Source: Streptomyces sp. NBC_01754
Lineage (GTDB): Bacteria > Actinomycetota > Actinomycetes > Streptomycetales > Streptomycetaceae
Assembly: GCF_035918015.1 (NCBI RefSeq)
Contig: NZ_CP109132.1
Span: 2,976,001 to 3,040,000, forward strand
Direction of reading: 5' to 3'
Length of the DNA: 64,000 bases
The notes beneath the pieces are model-generated. The model was not told the origin of the DNA. It worked only from the letters and a program-made list of their open reading frames with translations, and did no database searches. This document shows, one piece after another, positions 33,648-43,067 of this stretch (within the stretch, counting starts at the first letter, position 1; each line of letters opens with the position of its first letter). The position numbers and the translations under genes are program-made.

Positions 33648-33675
33648 CAACGACTGGAATCCGGACAGAATTCCC
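33648..33675 (-). promoter_or_regulatory. sigma-R-type promoter of hrdD
   Basis: On the minus strand, GGGAAT (33675-33670) is followed after an 18-base spacer by GTTG (33651-33648). This fits the SigR consensus GGAAT-N18-GTT. hrdD is a known member of the thiol-stress SigR regulon in S. coelicolor. The gene starts about 60 bases downstream. Confidence 0.7.
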
Positions 33676-33735
33676 ACACCGGCCATTCACTTTCGAGATC
33701 ATGCAGTACCCTGTCGGCCTCCAGCAGGAGGACAG

Positions 33736-33882
33736 ATGCCGCAGACACCCACAGAAGCCCAGGTCAAGCGGGCGGACGAAGCGGATCCGACCGGCCTCAC
33801 CGACATCCGCATCCGCTCCACCCACGAGACGGCGCTCACATCCGACACGGTCGCCTTCACCCCCGAGGATCGTCTGCCCTGA
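33736..33882 (+). CDS. small hypothetical protein upstream of hrdD
   Basis: A 48-residue acidic protein (MPQTPTEAQVKRADEADPTG..., with DIRIRSTHETALTSDTVAFT) preceded by AGGAGG at an appropriate distance and transcribed away from hrdD. No domain is recognised. Good ribosome-binding site and codon use support expression. Confidence 0.55.
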   Translation: MPQTPTEAQVKRADEADPTGLTDIRIRSTHETALTSDTVAFTPEDRLP

Positions 33883-34023
33883 TCGCCTTCCCACCCGGAA
33901 GACGGCAGCCACCGGTCACCGGTTGCCTGGGACGTGGCCGCGGACCCGCGTCGGTACGCGCACCGGGGCGGGCACGCGGTCCGGCCGCCCCCGGGACGTC
34001 TCCCCCGTACACGAAACCGCTGC

Positions 34024-34800
34024 TCAGCCGAACTGCACCGAGCGCTTCGCCAGCCCCATCCAGAAACCGTCGATGACACTGCGGCCCTGGTCGAGCTCGT
34101 CCTCGGCCGCACCGAGCGTCACGAAGAGCGGGGCGAAGTGCTCGGTGCGGGGGTGGGCCAGCCCGCCCGCCGGTGACGCGTGCTCGAAGTCCAGCAGCGC
34201 GTCGACGTCCCCGGCCCGCAGCGCGCGGTCGCCCCAGTCGTCGAACTCCGCCGACCAGCCCGGGGTACCTCCGGCGTGGCGCAGCGCGGCCAGGTTGTGC
34301 GTGAAGAACCCGCTGCCGACGATCAGCACACCCTCGTCGCGCAGCGGGGCGAGCCTGCGTCCGACGTCCATCAGCTTGCGCGGGTCCAGCGTCGGCAGGG
34401 AGATCTGGAGGACGGGGACGTCCGCGTCCGGGTACATCTCGACCAGCGGTACGTACGCCCCGTGGTCGAGGCCACGGTCGGGGATGTCCTGGACCGGCGT
34501 ACCGGCCCGGCGCAGCAGCTTGCGGACGTCGTCCGCGAGCTTCGGGGCGCCCGGTGCGGCGTAGCGCACGCCGTAGTAGTGCTCGGGGAAGCCCCAGAAG
34601 TCGTAGACCAGCGGCACGCTCTCCGTGGCACCGAGGGCGAGCGGGGCCTCCTCCCAGTGGGCGGAGACCATCAGGATCGCCTTCGGCCGCGGCAGGTCCC
34701 CGGACCAGGCCGCCAGCTCGGCCGGCCAGACGGGGTCGTCCGCGAGCGGCGGAGCCCCGTGGGAGAGGTACAGAGCGGGCATACGTTCCGAGGTCGTCAT
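34024..34800 (-). CDS. DODA-type extradiol dioxygenase family protein (YgiD-like)
   Basis: The 258-residue protein has the LigB/DODA pattern with metal-ligand histidines: ALYLSHGAPPL, ILMVSAHWEE, GLDHGAYVPLVEMYP and GSGFFTHNL, then the C-terminal HFAPLFVTLGAA. Members cleave catechol-type rings such as DOPA using Fe or Zn. ATG 34800 is preferred because GGGAG lies upstream. It is divergent from a marR-family gene, which suggests control by an aromatic ligand. Confidence 0.88.
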   Translation of the reverse strand: MTTSERMPALYLSHGAPPLADDPVWPAELAAWSGDLPRPKAILMVSAHWEEAPLALGATESVPLVYDFWGFPEHYYGVRYAAPGAPKLADDVRKLLRRAGTPVQDIPDRGLDHGAYVPLVEMYPDADVPVLQISLPTLDPRKLMDVGRRLAPLRDEGVLIVGSGFFTHNLAALRHAGGTPGWSAEFDDWGDRALRAGDVDALLDFEHASPAGGLAHPRTEHFAPLFVTLGAAEDELDQGRSVIDGFWMGLAKRSVQFG

Positions 34801-34951
34801 CTCGACACTCCCATTCTCCACCGGCCCGCCGGTCAGGGCAGGCGTTCCGCGGAGGCCCCACCATCGGGCATCTGCGGCAGACTCCGGGGTTACCGGCGGA
34901 CGGTCTCCTCGCGGCCGGGACCTCCCTGGAAGGCCCGGCCCCTCGATTCTC

Positions 34952-35008
34952 TTGAATCTTCAACTTCCTATGTCCGCAGACCTTAGCCCTATCTAGTTAA
35001 ACTTTCAA
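34952..35008. promoter_or_regulatory. paired MarR-type boxes
   Basis: TTGAATCTTCAA (34952-34963) and TTAAACTTTCAA (34997-35008) are near-palindromic (TTnAA-N2-TTnAA), 45 bases apart, in the AT-rich gap between the dioxygenase and marR genes. They are likely sites for the adjacent MarR regulator. Confidence 0.5.
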
Positions 35009-35031
35009 GAAAAGGTCGTACAGTGGAGTAC

Positions 35032-35535
35032 ATGACCACGGCACCCAACGGCGGGCCCCGATGGCTCTCCGCCGAAGAGCAGAGCGTGTGGAGCTCCTAT
35101 CTGCACGCGACCACGCTCATGGAGGACCACCTCGACCGCCAGTTGCAGCGCGACGCCGGCATGCCGCACATCTACTACGGTCTCCTCGTCCAGCTCTCCC
35201 GGGCACCACGGCACAGGAAGCGGATGACCGAGTTGGCCAAGGACGCCAAGATCACCCGGTCCCGGCTCTCCCACGCCGTCGCCCGGCTGGAGCGGAACGG
35301 CTGGGTCCGCCGTGAGGACTGCCCCTCCGACAAGCGCGGCCAGAACGCGGTGCTGACCAAGGAGGGACACGCGATGCTCACGCGGTGCGCCCCGGGCCAC
35401 GTCGATGCCGTACGCCAGGCCATGTTCGCGCGGCTCACCCCGGAGCAGGTGCGGAACCTCGGCGAGATCATGCAGGTCATCGCCACCGGGCTACAGCCGG
35501 AGGACACGGACGCGGACCTGCCCTGGCTCCGCTGA
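35032..35535 (+). CDS. MarR-family transcriptional regulator
   Basis: The 167-residue protein has the winged-helix MarR core: WLSAEEQSVWSSYLHATTLM, YYGLLVQLSRAPRHRKRMTELAKDAKITRSRLSHAVARLERNGWVRREDCPSDKRGQNAVLTKEG (the DxRG-like wing is SDKRG). ATG 35032 has GGAG upstream; a GTG at 35023 is also in frame. Neighbours suggest targets: the divergent dioxygenase and the convergent DHA2 exporter. Confidence 0.9.
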   Translation: MTTAPNGGPRWLSAEEQSVWSSYLHATTLMEDHLDRQLQRDAGMPHIYYGLLVQLSRAPRHRKRMTELAKDAKITRSRLSHAVARLERNGWVRREDCPSDKRGQNAVLTKEGHAMLTRCAPGHVDAVRQAMFARLTPEQVRNLGEIMQVIATGLQPEDTDADLPWLR

Positions 35536-35601
35536 GCGGAACCAGGGCAGACGGACCAGGGCGGACAGAGGTCACGCGGCCCCGCACACCCCGACGCATG
35601 G

Positions 35602-37134
35602 TCAGTGGGCGACGACCGGGATCCGGAACTCGTCCTCGGCACCGTCCACCCGGCCCCCCGGGCCACCGGCCGGGCCCGTCGGTCCGGTACCCGGGCGCCC
35701 GGTGTTGATGAACGTCACGGCGATCACCGACGCGGCGACGAGAATGCCGACCGCCCACCAGATCGCCGCGGCGAAACCGCTGACCATGGCCTGTAGCTGC
35801 ACCAGCCGCGGATCACCGGCGCCCGCGGCGTGGTCGGCGAGGTAGGCGGTGGTGGCACCGGCGGCGATGGTGTTGAGGAGCGCCGTACCGACCGCGCCGC
35901 CGACCTGCTGCGAGGTGTTCACCATCGCGGAGGCCACCCCGGCGTCACGCGGCTCGATGCCGTGGGTCGCCAGCGACATGGCCGGCATGAAGGCCGTACC
36001 CATACCCAGGCCGAGCAGCAGCTGCGCCGGCAGGATGACACCCGTGTACGAGGTGTCGACGTCGAGCTGGGTCAGGAGCAGCATGCCGACGGCGGCGATC
36101 AGGAAGCCGGGGCCCATCAGCAGCCTCGGCGGGACCCGGGTCATCAGCCGGGCACCGATCTGGGTGGACCCCGTGATCATGCCCGCGATCATCGGCAGGA
36201 ACGCGAAGCCGGTCCTGACCGGGGAGTACCCCTGAACGACCTGGAGGTAGTACGTCAGGAAGAGGAAGAGCCCGAACATCGCGATGACGGCGAGGCCCAG
36301 CGAGAGGTAGACCCCTCCGCGGTTGCGGTCGGTCAGGACGCGCAGGGGCAGCAGCGGCGACCTGACCCTCGACTCGGTCAGGACGAAGGCCGGCAGCAGC
36401 AGACCGGCGGCGACGAACATGCCGATGGTCAGCGGGTCCGACCAGCCGGCGGACTCGGCGCGGGTGAAGCCGTACACCAGCGAGACGAGGCCGAGCGTGG
36501 ACAGAAGGACGCCGGGGACGTCGAGCGGCGAGCGGTTGCGGCCGCCAGCCGGCTCACGGATGACGAAGTAGGCACCGGCGGCCGCGAGCACCGCGAACGG
36601 GATGTTGACGAAGAACGTCCACCGCCAGTTCAGGTACTCGGTCAGGAAGCCCCCCAGGATCAGGCCGACCGCGCCGCCGCCACCGGCGATGGCACCGTAG
36701 ATGCCGAACGCCTTGGCGCGCTCCCTGGCATCGGTGAACATTACCGCGAGCAGGGACAGCGCGGCGGGTGCGAGCAGTGCGCCGAAGACACCCTGGAGAG
36801 CGCGCGAACCGAACATCATGGCCTGGCCCTGGGCGGCGCCCCCGAGCGCGGAGGCCGCGGCGAAGCCGAGCAGGCCGACCACGAACGTGCGCTTGCGCCC
36901 CCAGAGGTCCGCGATGCGCCCCCCGAAGAGCAGGAGCCCGCCGAAGGCGAGCGCGTACGCGGTGATCACCCACTGCTTGTTGCCCTCGGATATGCCCAGG
37001 TCGGTCTGGGCGGAGGGCAGGGCGATGTTCACGATGGTCGCATCCAGCACGACCATCAGCTGGGCGAGGGCGATGAAGGCCAGGGCTTTCCAGCGACTGG
37101 GGTCGGGAAGCCGGGTGTCGGCGGTTTTCGACAT
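35602..37134 (-). CDS. MFS transporter, DHA2 family
   Basis: The 510-residue protein has 14 helices with DHA2 landmarks: FIALAQLMVVLDATIVNIALPSAQ, GGRIADLWGRKRTFVVGLLGF and NWRWTFFVNIPFAVLAAAGAYFV. It resembles actinobacterial multidrug or antibiotic exporters. AGGTGG precedes ATG 37134. It is convergent with marR and codirectional with the downstream part of a tetR gene 237 bases upstream, either of which could regulate it. Confidence 0.9.
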   Translation of the reverse strand: MSKTADTRLPDPSRWKALAFIALAQLMVVLDATIVNIALPSAQTDLGISEGNKQWVITAYALAFGGLLLFGGRIADLWGRKRTFVVGLLGFAAASALGGAAQGQAMMFGSRALQGVFGALLAPAALSLLAVMFTDARERAKAFGIYGAIAGGGGAVGLILGGFLTEYLNWRWTFFVNIPFAVLAAAGAYFVIREPAGGRNRSPLDVPGVLLSTLGLVSLVYGFTRAESAGWSDPLTIGMFVAAGLLLPAFVLTESRVRSPLLPLRVLTDRNRGGVYLSLGLAVIAMFGLFLFLTYYLQVVQGYSPVRTGFAFLPMIAGMITGSTQIGARLMTRVPPRLLMGPGFLIAAVGMLLLTQLDVDTSYTGVILPAQLLLGLGMGTAFMPAMSLATHGIEPRDAGVASAMVNTSQQVGGAVGTALLNTIAAGATTAYLADHAAGAGDPRLVQLQAMVSGFAAAIWWAVGILVAASVIAVTFINTGRPGTGPTGPAGGPGGRVDGAEDEFRIPVVAH

Positions 37135-37371
37135 GGGAGTAGCCACCTAAGGGCGCGCGTGGACGCGAAGAGTCGTGATCGGTTCCGGCGCCGGGGTACG
37201 AGCCCGCGGCGGAACCGCTGAAAAAGGTGTGCCGGTCCGGCGGCCGGACCTGCGGTCAGGTCACGGCCCGCTTCTTCCGGACGGCCGGTCCTTCGAGGGA
37301 CGGCCGGCCGGGTCGGGCCGGCGGATCTGTGGGTCCTGCTGGATCCGGTTACGTGCGCGTCGCGGGCATCG

Positions 37372-38031
37372 TCACCCGCGGCGCAGATCCTCCAAGGTCG
37401 CTGCGGATCCCGGCAGTCCGGAACGGGCCGGAGCCCGCAAACCGTCCAGGAAGAGCTGTAGATGACGGTGGGCGAACCGGTCGATGCCCTGGCAGGCGAG
37501 GCCGGGCAGCGGACGGGTGAGCTGGGAGAGGACGAGAAGTACGTCACCGACGGCGATGTCGGTGCGCAGCCGTCCCGTGGACATGGCGCGCGCCACGAGC
37601 CCCTCGACGGCCTCTTCGAGGCGGCCGCGCTCGGCGAGCAGATCGGCATGGTCCTTGTCGAAGCCGCCGGACAGCATCGGGCACAGGGCGCCGATCCGTT
37701 CGTCGGCCGCCGCGTGCACGAAGCGGCTGAGCGCGGCGAACGGGTCGGACTCCGTCTCAGCCGCCTCCCGCGCACGGTCCGTGGTGCGGCGGGTGACCGC
37801 GAGGACGACCTCGTGGACCAGCGCGACGCGGTCGGGGAAGTTCCGGTACAGCGTCGCGTTTCCGACTCCCGCCCGGCGGGCGACCTCGTCGAGCGGCACC
37901 TCAGGCCCGAACTCGACGAACATCTCGCGAGCGGCCGCCACTATCCGCTCCCGGTTGCGCAACGCGTCGGCCCGCGGACGCGGCGTACGGCGCGGTGTTC
38001 CGCAGGTGGCGGCTTCGGCGGCGGTCTCCAC
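37372..38031 (-). CDS. TetR-family transcriptional regulator
   Basis: The 219-residue protein has the TetR HTH (about 24-70): RADALRNRERIVAAAREMFVEFGPEVPLDEVARRAGVGNATLYRNFPDRVALVHEVV. The C-terminal ligand domain includes PFAALSRFVHAAADERIGALCPMLSGGF. GTG 38031 follows AGGAAGG. It sits upstream of, and on the same strand as, the DHA2 exporter, suggesting control of that pump. The 259-base gap upstream has no other gene. Confidence 0.88.
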   Translation of the reverse strand: METAAEAATCGTPRRTPRPRADALRNRERIVAAAREMFVEFGPEVPLDEVARRAGVGNATLYRNFPDRVALVHEVVLAVTRRTTDRAREAAETESDPFAALSRFVHAAADERIGALCPMLSGGFDKDHADLLAERGRLEEAVEGLVARAMSTGRLRTDIAVGDVLLVLSQLTRPLPGLACQGIDRFAHRHLQLFLDGLRAPARSGLPGSAATLEDLRRG

Positions 38032-38290
38032 GACGCGGACCTTCCTCTCGGCAGGGACAAAGAGCCCCGGCGAACCGGGGATTGTGTCCCCGGTTCGCGA
38101 GGACACAGGTACAAACGGGGAGGCCGCCCCTGCTATTTCACACCTGTACGTGACCTGCGTCACCCGTCGTCCGCAGGGAATCCCCTCCAACGGCGCACCC
38201 AACGAGCGAGTGCACCTGACCCGGCCCAGGCTGATCGCCAGAGCGCAGCCCGGGGCCGGCCGGCTGCCGCGGAGCCCGAAGGCGAGCCCT

Positions 38291-39568
38291 ATGCAGCACC
38301 CCCGCCACCGGACAGGCAGCTTCCGCCGCCCCCTCGCGCTCGCCGGAGCGACCGTCCTGGTCATCGCCACCGTGGCGTCGGCAGGCTCTACCCTGCCCCT
38401 CTCCGGCCCCGCCTCCGCCGGACCGGTGGCCGCACCCCGGGGAACCGGCCTCGCCGCGTGCCGGGTCCCGGCGACCATGGGCGTACAGATGTCGGAAGGG
38501 ATACCGACCCCGCCCGGATACACCCACTCCACCGGGCAGGTCAGAGCCCTCAACCTGATGATCGACTTCCCGGACGCCAAGGCGACCGGCCCGGCGAAGG
38601 ACCGGTTCGAGGAATTCTTCCCGCAGACCTCCGACTGGTTCCACACCAGTTCCTACGGCCGGCTCACCTACGTCGCCGAGGCCCCCGTGAAGGACTGGCT
38701 GCGCATGCCGATGCCGTTCTCGGAGTACGGGATCGAGCGCGGCTCACCGTACGAACCGGGGTACCGCAGACTCGTCAAGGACCTGGTGTCCGTCGCCGAT
38801 CCGAAGGTCGACTTCTCCGCCTACGACCTGATCAACGTACTGGTCACCCCCAACGCGGGCCCGTCCGCACTGGACACCGTCCTGTCGGTGACCTTCTCCG
38901 GCAACGAAGAGGCCCCCTCCGCCGACGGGGTCCCCCTGGCCAACGCGTCCTTCGTCTACAGCCGCCAGGACGACGGTTCGGGCTCGTACGCGGAGACCGG
39001 CTACCGCGTACTGCCGCACGAGAACGGCCATGTCTTCGGCCTCCCCGACCTGTACACGATGGAGGGCGGCGGTGCCGTGGGGCACTGGGACATCATGTCC
39101 GAGGACTGGGGCGCCAACAACGATCTGCTGGGCTGGCACAAGTGGAAGCTCGGCTGGCTCACCGACGACCAGGTCAGCTGCGCCTCGGCGACCGGAACCA
39201 GCGAACACACCCTCGGACCGCTGGCCACCCGGGGCGGCCCGAAGCTGGCCTTCGTACCGGTGACCGCCGAGTCCGGCTACGCGTTCGAGGTGCGGACCGC
39301 GAAGGGCAACGACGAAGCGGTCTGCCGGCCCGGCGTCCTCATCTACAAGGTGAGCTCCGACGTCGACACCGGCCAGGGCCCCGTCTCCGTCGTGGACAGC
39401 ACCAAGGACAGCGGCGGCTGCACCCGTCGGCCCAATGTCCACGCCGAGCTCTCCGACGCCCCCTTCGAACCGGGCGAGACCTTCACCGACCGGACCAACG
39501 GCATACGCATATCCGTGCTCGGCAAGGACGCCGACGACAACTACCGGATACGGGTCACCCGCCCCTGA
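38291..39568 (+). CDS. secreted M6-family metalloprotease
   Basis: The 425-residue protein has a signal peptide (basic start, LALAGATVLVIATVASAGST), a propeptide-like segment, and the zinc-binding motif HENGHVFGLPD starting at His243 (HExGHxxGxxD, M6/InhA-like). GHWDIMSEDWG after it supplies the metzincin Met-turn. The C-terminal domain is beta-rich, with cysteines suited to extracellular disulfides. It probably degrades extracellular proteins during growth on solid substrates. The upstream region (38032-38290) holds the divergent tetR promoter. Confidence 0.87.
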   Translation: MQHPRHRTGSFRRPLALAGATVLVIATVASAGSTLPLSGPASAGPVAAPRGTGLAACRVPATMGVQMSEGIPTPPGYTHSTGQVRALNLMIDFPDAKATGPAKDRFEEFFPQTSDWFHTSSYGRLTYVAEAPVKDWLRMPMPFSEYGIERGSPYEPGYRRLVKDLVSVADPKVDFSAYDLINVLVTPNAGPSALDTVLSVTFSGNEEAPSADGVPLANASFVYSRQDDGSGSYAETGYRVLPHENGHVFGLPDLYTMEGGGAVGHWDIMSEDWGANNDLLGWHKWKLGWLTDDQVSCASATGTSEHTLGPLATRGGPKLAFVPVTAESGYAFEVRTAKGNDEAVCRPGVLIYKVSSDVDTGQGPVSVVDSTKDSGGCTRRPNVHAELSDAPFEPGETFTDRTNGIRISVLGKDADDNYRIRVTRP

Positions 39569-40144
39569 CCCTCCACACCGCTGCCCCGCAGACCTGCCAC
39601 GGGCCGCGGGCGCCGGGTCCGTAAGCCACGAGTCCGGTGGAGCCGGAGGCATAGGCGTAGTCCTCGGCTCATGGGCGAGCTCCGTGCCCAGGCCGCCGCA
39701 GGCTCTGGGTGCATGGGCCACGTGGATGACGGCCGCGACGACCGTTCCCCTCTGTGGCGGTCGCCGGCTGGTTGCTGCTCAACCGGTCCCAGAGCCCAGG
39801 AGGCGATCCTTCCAGCCAACTCCACGGATCCCTGCGACTCGTAGAAGGCGTGCCCGTTCGAGATGGCCCTGTTCACGCAGCCTCCCTTTGCCTACGACGG
39901 TCCCGCTCCCCAACATGGCCGGGCCAGCGGCCTGGCTGGCCGGCAGCGCCCAGATCAGACTGCCCCGCGCCCCGCAGGGACGCGAAGGAACCCGAAGTGC
40001 CGACCTCACCCCACCCGCTACACTGTCGGCGGTGGACCGGTCCTCACAGGCCAGACCATCACAAACCTGTCGGCGAACTGAGCCTGAGCCAAGATCCGTC
40101 GCCCATCCGGGTCGGGTTTTGCACACGCTTTCCGACAGATCCCC
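39569..40144. other. gene-free stretch before tRNA-Arg
   Basis: This 576-base stretch between the M6 protease and tRNA-Arg contains only short, mutually overlapping open frames with weak codon bias and no ribosome-binding sites. It may hold worn-down mobile DNA; nothing can be named. Confidence 0.4.
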
Positions 40145-40217
40145 GCCTTCGTAGCTCAGGGGATAGAGCACCGCTCTCCTAAAGCGGGTGTCGCAGGTTC
40201 GAATCCTGCCGGGGGCA
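40145..40217 (+). tRNA. tRNA-Arg(CCT)
   Basis: The 73-base cloverleaf has acceptor GCCTTCG/CGGGGGC (two G-T pairs), D arm GCTCAGGGGATAGAGC, anticodon stem CCGCT/AGCGG with loop CTCCTAA (anticodon CCT, Arg codon AGG), T arm GCAGG-TTCGAAT-CCTGC and discriminator A. CCA is not encoded. tRNA-Arg genes are frequent integration sites in actinobacteria, and an accessory island begins after it. Confidence 0.95.
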
Positions 40218-40243
40218 CAGCGTCAACCAGCGCGTATAGCGCA

Positions 40244-40280
40244 AAGGGCCAGGTCAGGACACATGTCCGGCCTGGCCCTT
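40244..40280 (+). terminator. terminator downstream of tRNA-Arg
   Basis: AAGGGCCAGG (40244-40253) pairs exactly with 40271-40280. GCGTCAAC and GTTGACGC form an additional outer pair around it. It lies 27 bases past the tRNA. Confidence 0.65.
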
Positions 40281-41363
40281 CTCCGTTGACGCCCGTCCTG
40301 TGCACATTCTCGGACGCCCTGTCACGCACTGACCACAGAACCTCGTGCCCAATTTTGCCCCAGTGGGTCTTGAAGTCTCCGCAGGTGGGGCCTGGCGCAC
40401 GACAGAAGCGGCCACGCCGTAGCGAGGGGCCGCCCCGTGCCGGACACGAGCGTGCCGCCCTTGTCGTCCAGCACGTCATGGAGTGCGCGAGCCACACACC
40501 GCCATCGAAACGTGTGTTCGATTACCCGCACAATCCCCCGCCGGAATAAGGCCGTTCACGGCGTCCCGAGCTCCTGGGAGATTCCGCGTCTGCTCCGGGG
40601 CCAGGCTCCGTGCACTCACAAGGTGCCGCAGCGATGCGGCGGCGTGCCCCGTCTCCATCTCCACCACGGCCCGGTCGACCAGGTAGCGGGCGCGACGCGA
40701 CATCAGGGTTGTCAGCGGCAGGTGAATCGCGCGGGCCTGCTCCAGCCCCTCGTCCCACTGCTTCATCCGGACCCGCGCCCCCAGGGCGTGAAGGTCGATG
40801 TCGGTCTGGCCGAACGAGAGCCGGTGGACTTCTCCGGCCTCACCACCAATCTGTCGCGCCAGGTCGCGCGCCACCTCGGCAACGGCAGCCAGATCGGGAT
40901 ACCCGAACTTCAGTGCGATGTCGTGAGCTGTCCGATACGTGGAGGCCAGGGCCTGCCGGCTCTCGGTCCCCGGCCGGGTACGCACGATGTGCGTCAGGCT
41001 GGTGATGGCACCGGGCAGTTCACCAGCGGCAGCTCGCAGGCGCGTGGCCCGCACTCGCCGGCACAGGCCGTCAGCAGCAGCCACGAGCTCGGACAGGGGG
41101 CGGTCGCCACCGTTCGGTCCGGGTCCAGATCGAACAAATCGAAGGCGTCGCGGATGGGGGCGGACCAGCGCGGCAAGGCGTTGACGCTGCGGGGTTGTCA
41201 GGTATCGGGCTCCGTCAGTACGCCGACGTCGAATCCGGAGTGCCGCCGCGACCGCGGTGGTGAGACCGGGCGACGCCTCCCTCGCACCGCACTCGACCTG
41301 GTCGAGCAGGCTGTACGAGTAGGGCAGCTGGTTGGCGAGCTGCCGTTGGGCGAGGTGAGCTAG

Positions 41364-43067
41364 AAGGTTGCTGAAAATGTTGGGTTCTGGCCCTGCTCCG
41401 GGTGGATTGGGGTCAGTCTTGTGTTCATGCAGGGGGAATGGGCTGGGGAGAGCGTTGGCGAGGACGTGTGGGAGTCGTGCCGGGAGTTGATCCCTGCCGG
41501 GAGCGTGTTCGCGTTTCTGGCCGAACATCGAGAGGTTCTCTTCCCTGGTGCCATGTTCGCGGACATGTATCCCTCGGTGAACGGGCGTCCTTCGCTGCCA
41601 CCGCAGGTCCTGGCCGTCACGGTGGTGCTGCAGAGCCTGCACGGGCTCTCGGATTTCGAGACGGTGCAGGAGTTGCGCTGCGACCTGCGGTGGAAGGCCG
41701 CGTGCGGACTTGGGTTGCACGACACCGCCTTCGATCCGTCACTGTTGACCTATTTCCGCCGTCGGCTTCAGCGTTCCAGTGACCCGAACCGGTTGTTCGC
41801 CAAGGTCAGAGAGGTCGTCGCAGCCACCGGCGTGCTCAGGGGCAAGCATCGACGGGCGCTGGACTCCACCGTCCTGGACGACGCGGTGGCCACTCAGGAC
41901 ACCGTGACCCAGCTGATTGCCGCGATCCGCCGGGTGATCCGCGTGGTCCCCGGCGCCCAGCAGGTCGCCGACCAGTGGTGCACCGCCCACGATTACACCG
42001 ACCCGGGCAAACCGAAGATCGCCTGGAACGACAAGCAGGCCCGCGCCGCTCTGATCGACGCCTTGGTCACCGACGCACTGAACCTGCTGGGCCGGCTGCC
42101 CGACCAGGAGCTGGGAGAAGCGGCGGCGCACGCGGTCGGCCTGCTCGCGCTAATCGCCGGGCAGGACGTGGAACCCGCCGACGGTTCCGACGGGCGGGAC
42201 GGGCGGTGGCGCATCGCCCGGCGTACGGTCTATGACCGCACTGTTTCCACGGTCGATCCCGAGGCCCGGCACATCCACAAGAACCGCTCCCGCCACCAGG
42301 AAGGCTTCCGTGCCCATGTGGCGTTCGAGCCCGAGGAAGGACTGTTCACCGAGGTCGCCCTGACCGCCGGCAGCGGAGCCCACAATCACGAGGCCGCTGT
42401 CGCCCGGGACCTCCTCGCCCACGAGGAATCCCCGGTCACTGCCCTGGGCGATGCCGCTTACGGCACCGGCGAGTTACGCGAACACCTGCAAGAGCAGGGA
42501 CACCACCTGGTCCTCAAGCCACCACCGCTGCGGCCGGCCGTCCCCGGCGGGTTCACCGCCGACGACTTCGACGTCGACACCACGAACGGCCAGGTCACCT
42601 GCCCGGCCGGACACACCGTCCTCCTCGGCCAGGTCCGCCAGGGCGGCGAACGCCAGGCCCAGTTCAAGAAACTGTGCGCCGACTGCCCGCTGCGGGAACA
42701 CTGCACGAAGTCCAAGACCGGCCGGGTCTTCACCGTCCATGCCAAGTACGACCTGCTCAAGGCCGCCCGCGACGAGGCTGCCACCAGCAAGGACTGGCAA
42801 GCCGAGTACCGCCGCTGGCGACCACCCGTCGAACGGGCCATCGCCTGGCTCGTCGCCAAGGGCAACCGCCGAGTGCCCTACCGCGGCGTCCTGAAGAACA
42901 ACACCTGGCTCCACCACCGCGCAGCAGCCCTCAACCTCCGCCGGCTGATCCACCTCGGCCTCACCCGAACCGACAACACCTGGCACCTCATCCCCGCCAC
43001 CGCATAGCGAAAAGGGGCCGCCCGGCCTGCGGCCGGACAGCCCCCCAACAAGATTTTCAGCAGCCTT
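41364..43067 (+). mobile_element. IS1182-family insertion sequence
   Basis: This 1704-base element is bounded by near-perfect terminal inverted repeats (AAGGTTGCTGAAAATGTTG on the left; the right end reads AAGGCTGCTGAAAATCTTG inward) and flanked by CTAG direct repeats at 41360-41363 and 43068-43071. Size, single transposase and palindromic target fit IS1182. A G/C-rich hairpin (about 43017-43043) lies after the transposase stop. Confidence 0.92.
41427..43007 (+). CDS. IS1182-family DDE transposase
   Basis: The 526-residue transposase has the N-terminal DUF772-type domain (MYPSVNGRPSLPPQVLAVTVVLQSLHGLSDFETVQELR) and the DDE catalytic pattern: ALDSTVLDDAVATQD (first Asp), VTALGDAAYGTGELREHL (second Asp) and PPVERAIAWLVAKGNRRVPYRG (Glu). 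A Cys cluster (CADCPLREHC) precedes the last block. No frameshift or stop is present, so the element appears functional. ATG 41427 or the GTG two codons upstream may start it. Confidence 0.93.
   Translation: MQGEWAGESVGEDVWESCRELIPAGSVFAFLAEHREVLFPGAMFADMYPSVNGRPSLPPQVLAVTVVLQSLHGLSDFETVQELRCDLRWKAACGLGLHDTAFDPSLLTYFRRRLQRSSDPNRLFAKVREVVAATGVLRGKHRRALDSTVLDDAVATQDTVTQLIAAIRRVIRVVPGAQQVADQWCTAHDYTDPGKPKIAWNDKQARAALIDALVTDALNLLGRLPDQELGEAAAHAVGLLALIAGQDVEPADGSDGRDGRWRIARRTVYDRTVSTVDPEARHIHKNRSRHQEGFRAHVAFEPEEGLFTEVALTAGSGAHNHEAAVARDLLAHEESPVTALGDAAYGTGELREHLQEQGHHLVLKPPPLRPAVPGGFTADDFDVDTTNGQVTCPAGHTVLLGQVRQGGERQAQFKKLCADCPLREHCTKSKTGRVFTVHAKYDLLKAARDEAATSKDWQAEYRRWRPPVERAIAWLVAKGNRRVPYRGVLKNNTWLHHRAAALNLRRLIHLGLTRTDNTWHLIPATA

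Noticed and set aside
39569..40144. Several overlapping short frames as possible genes
   Set aside because: Weak codon bias, no ribosome-binding sites and no recognisable motifs in any frame.
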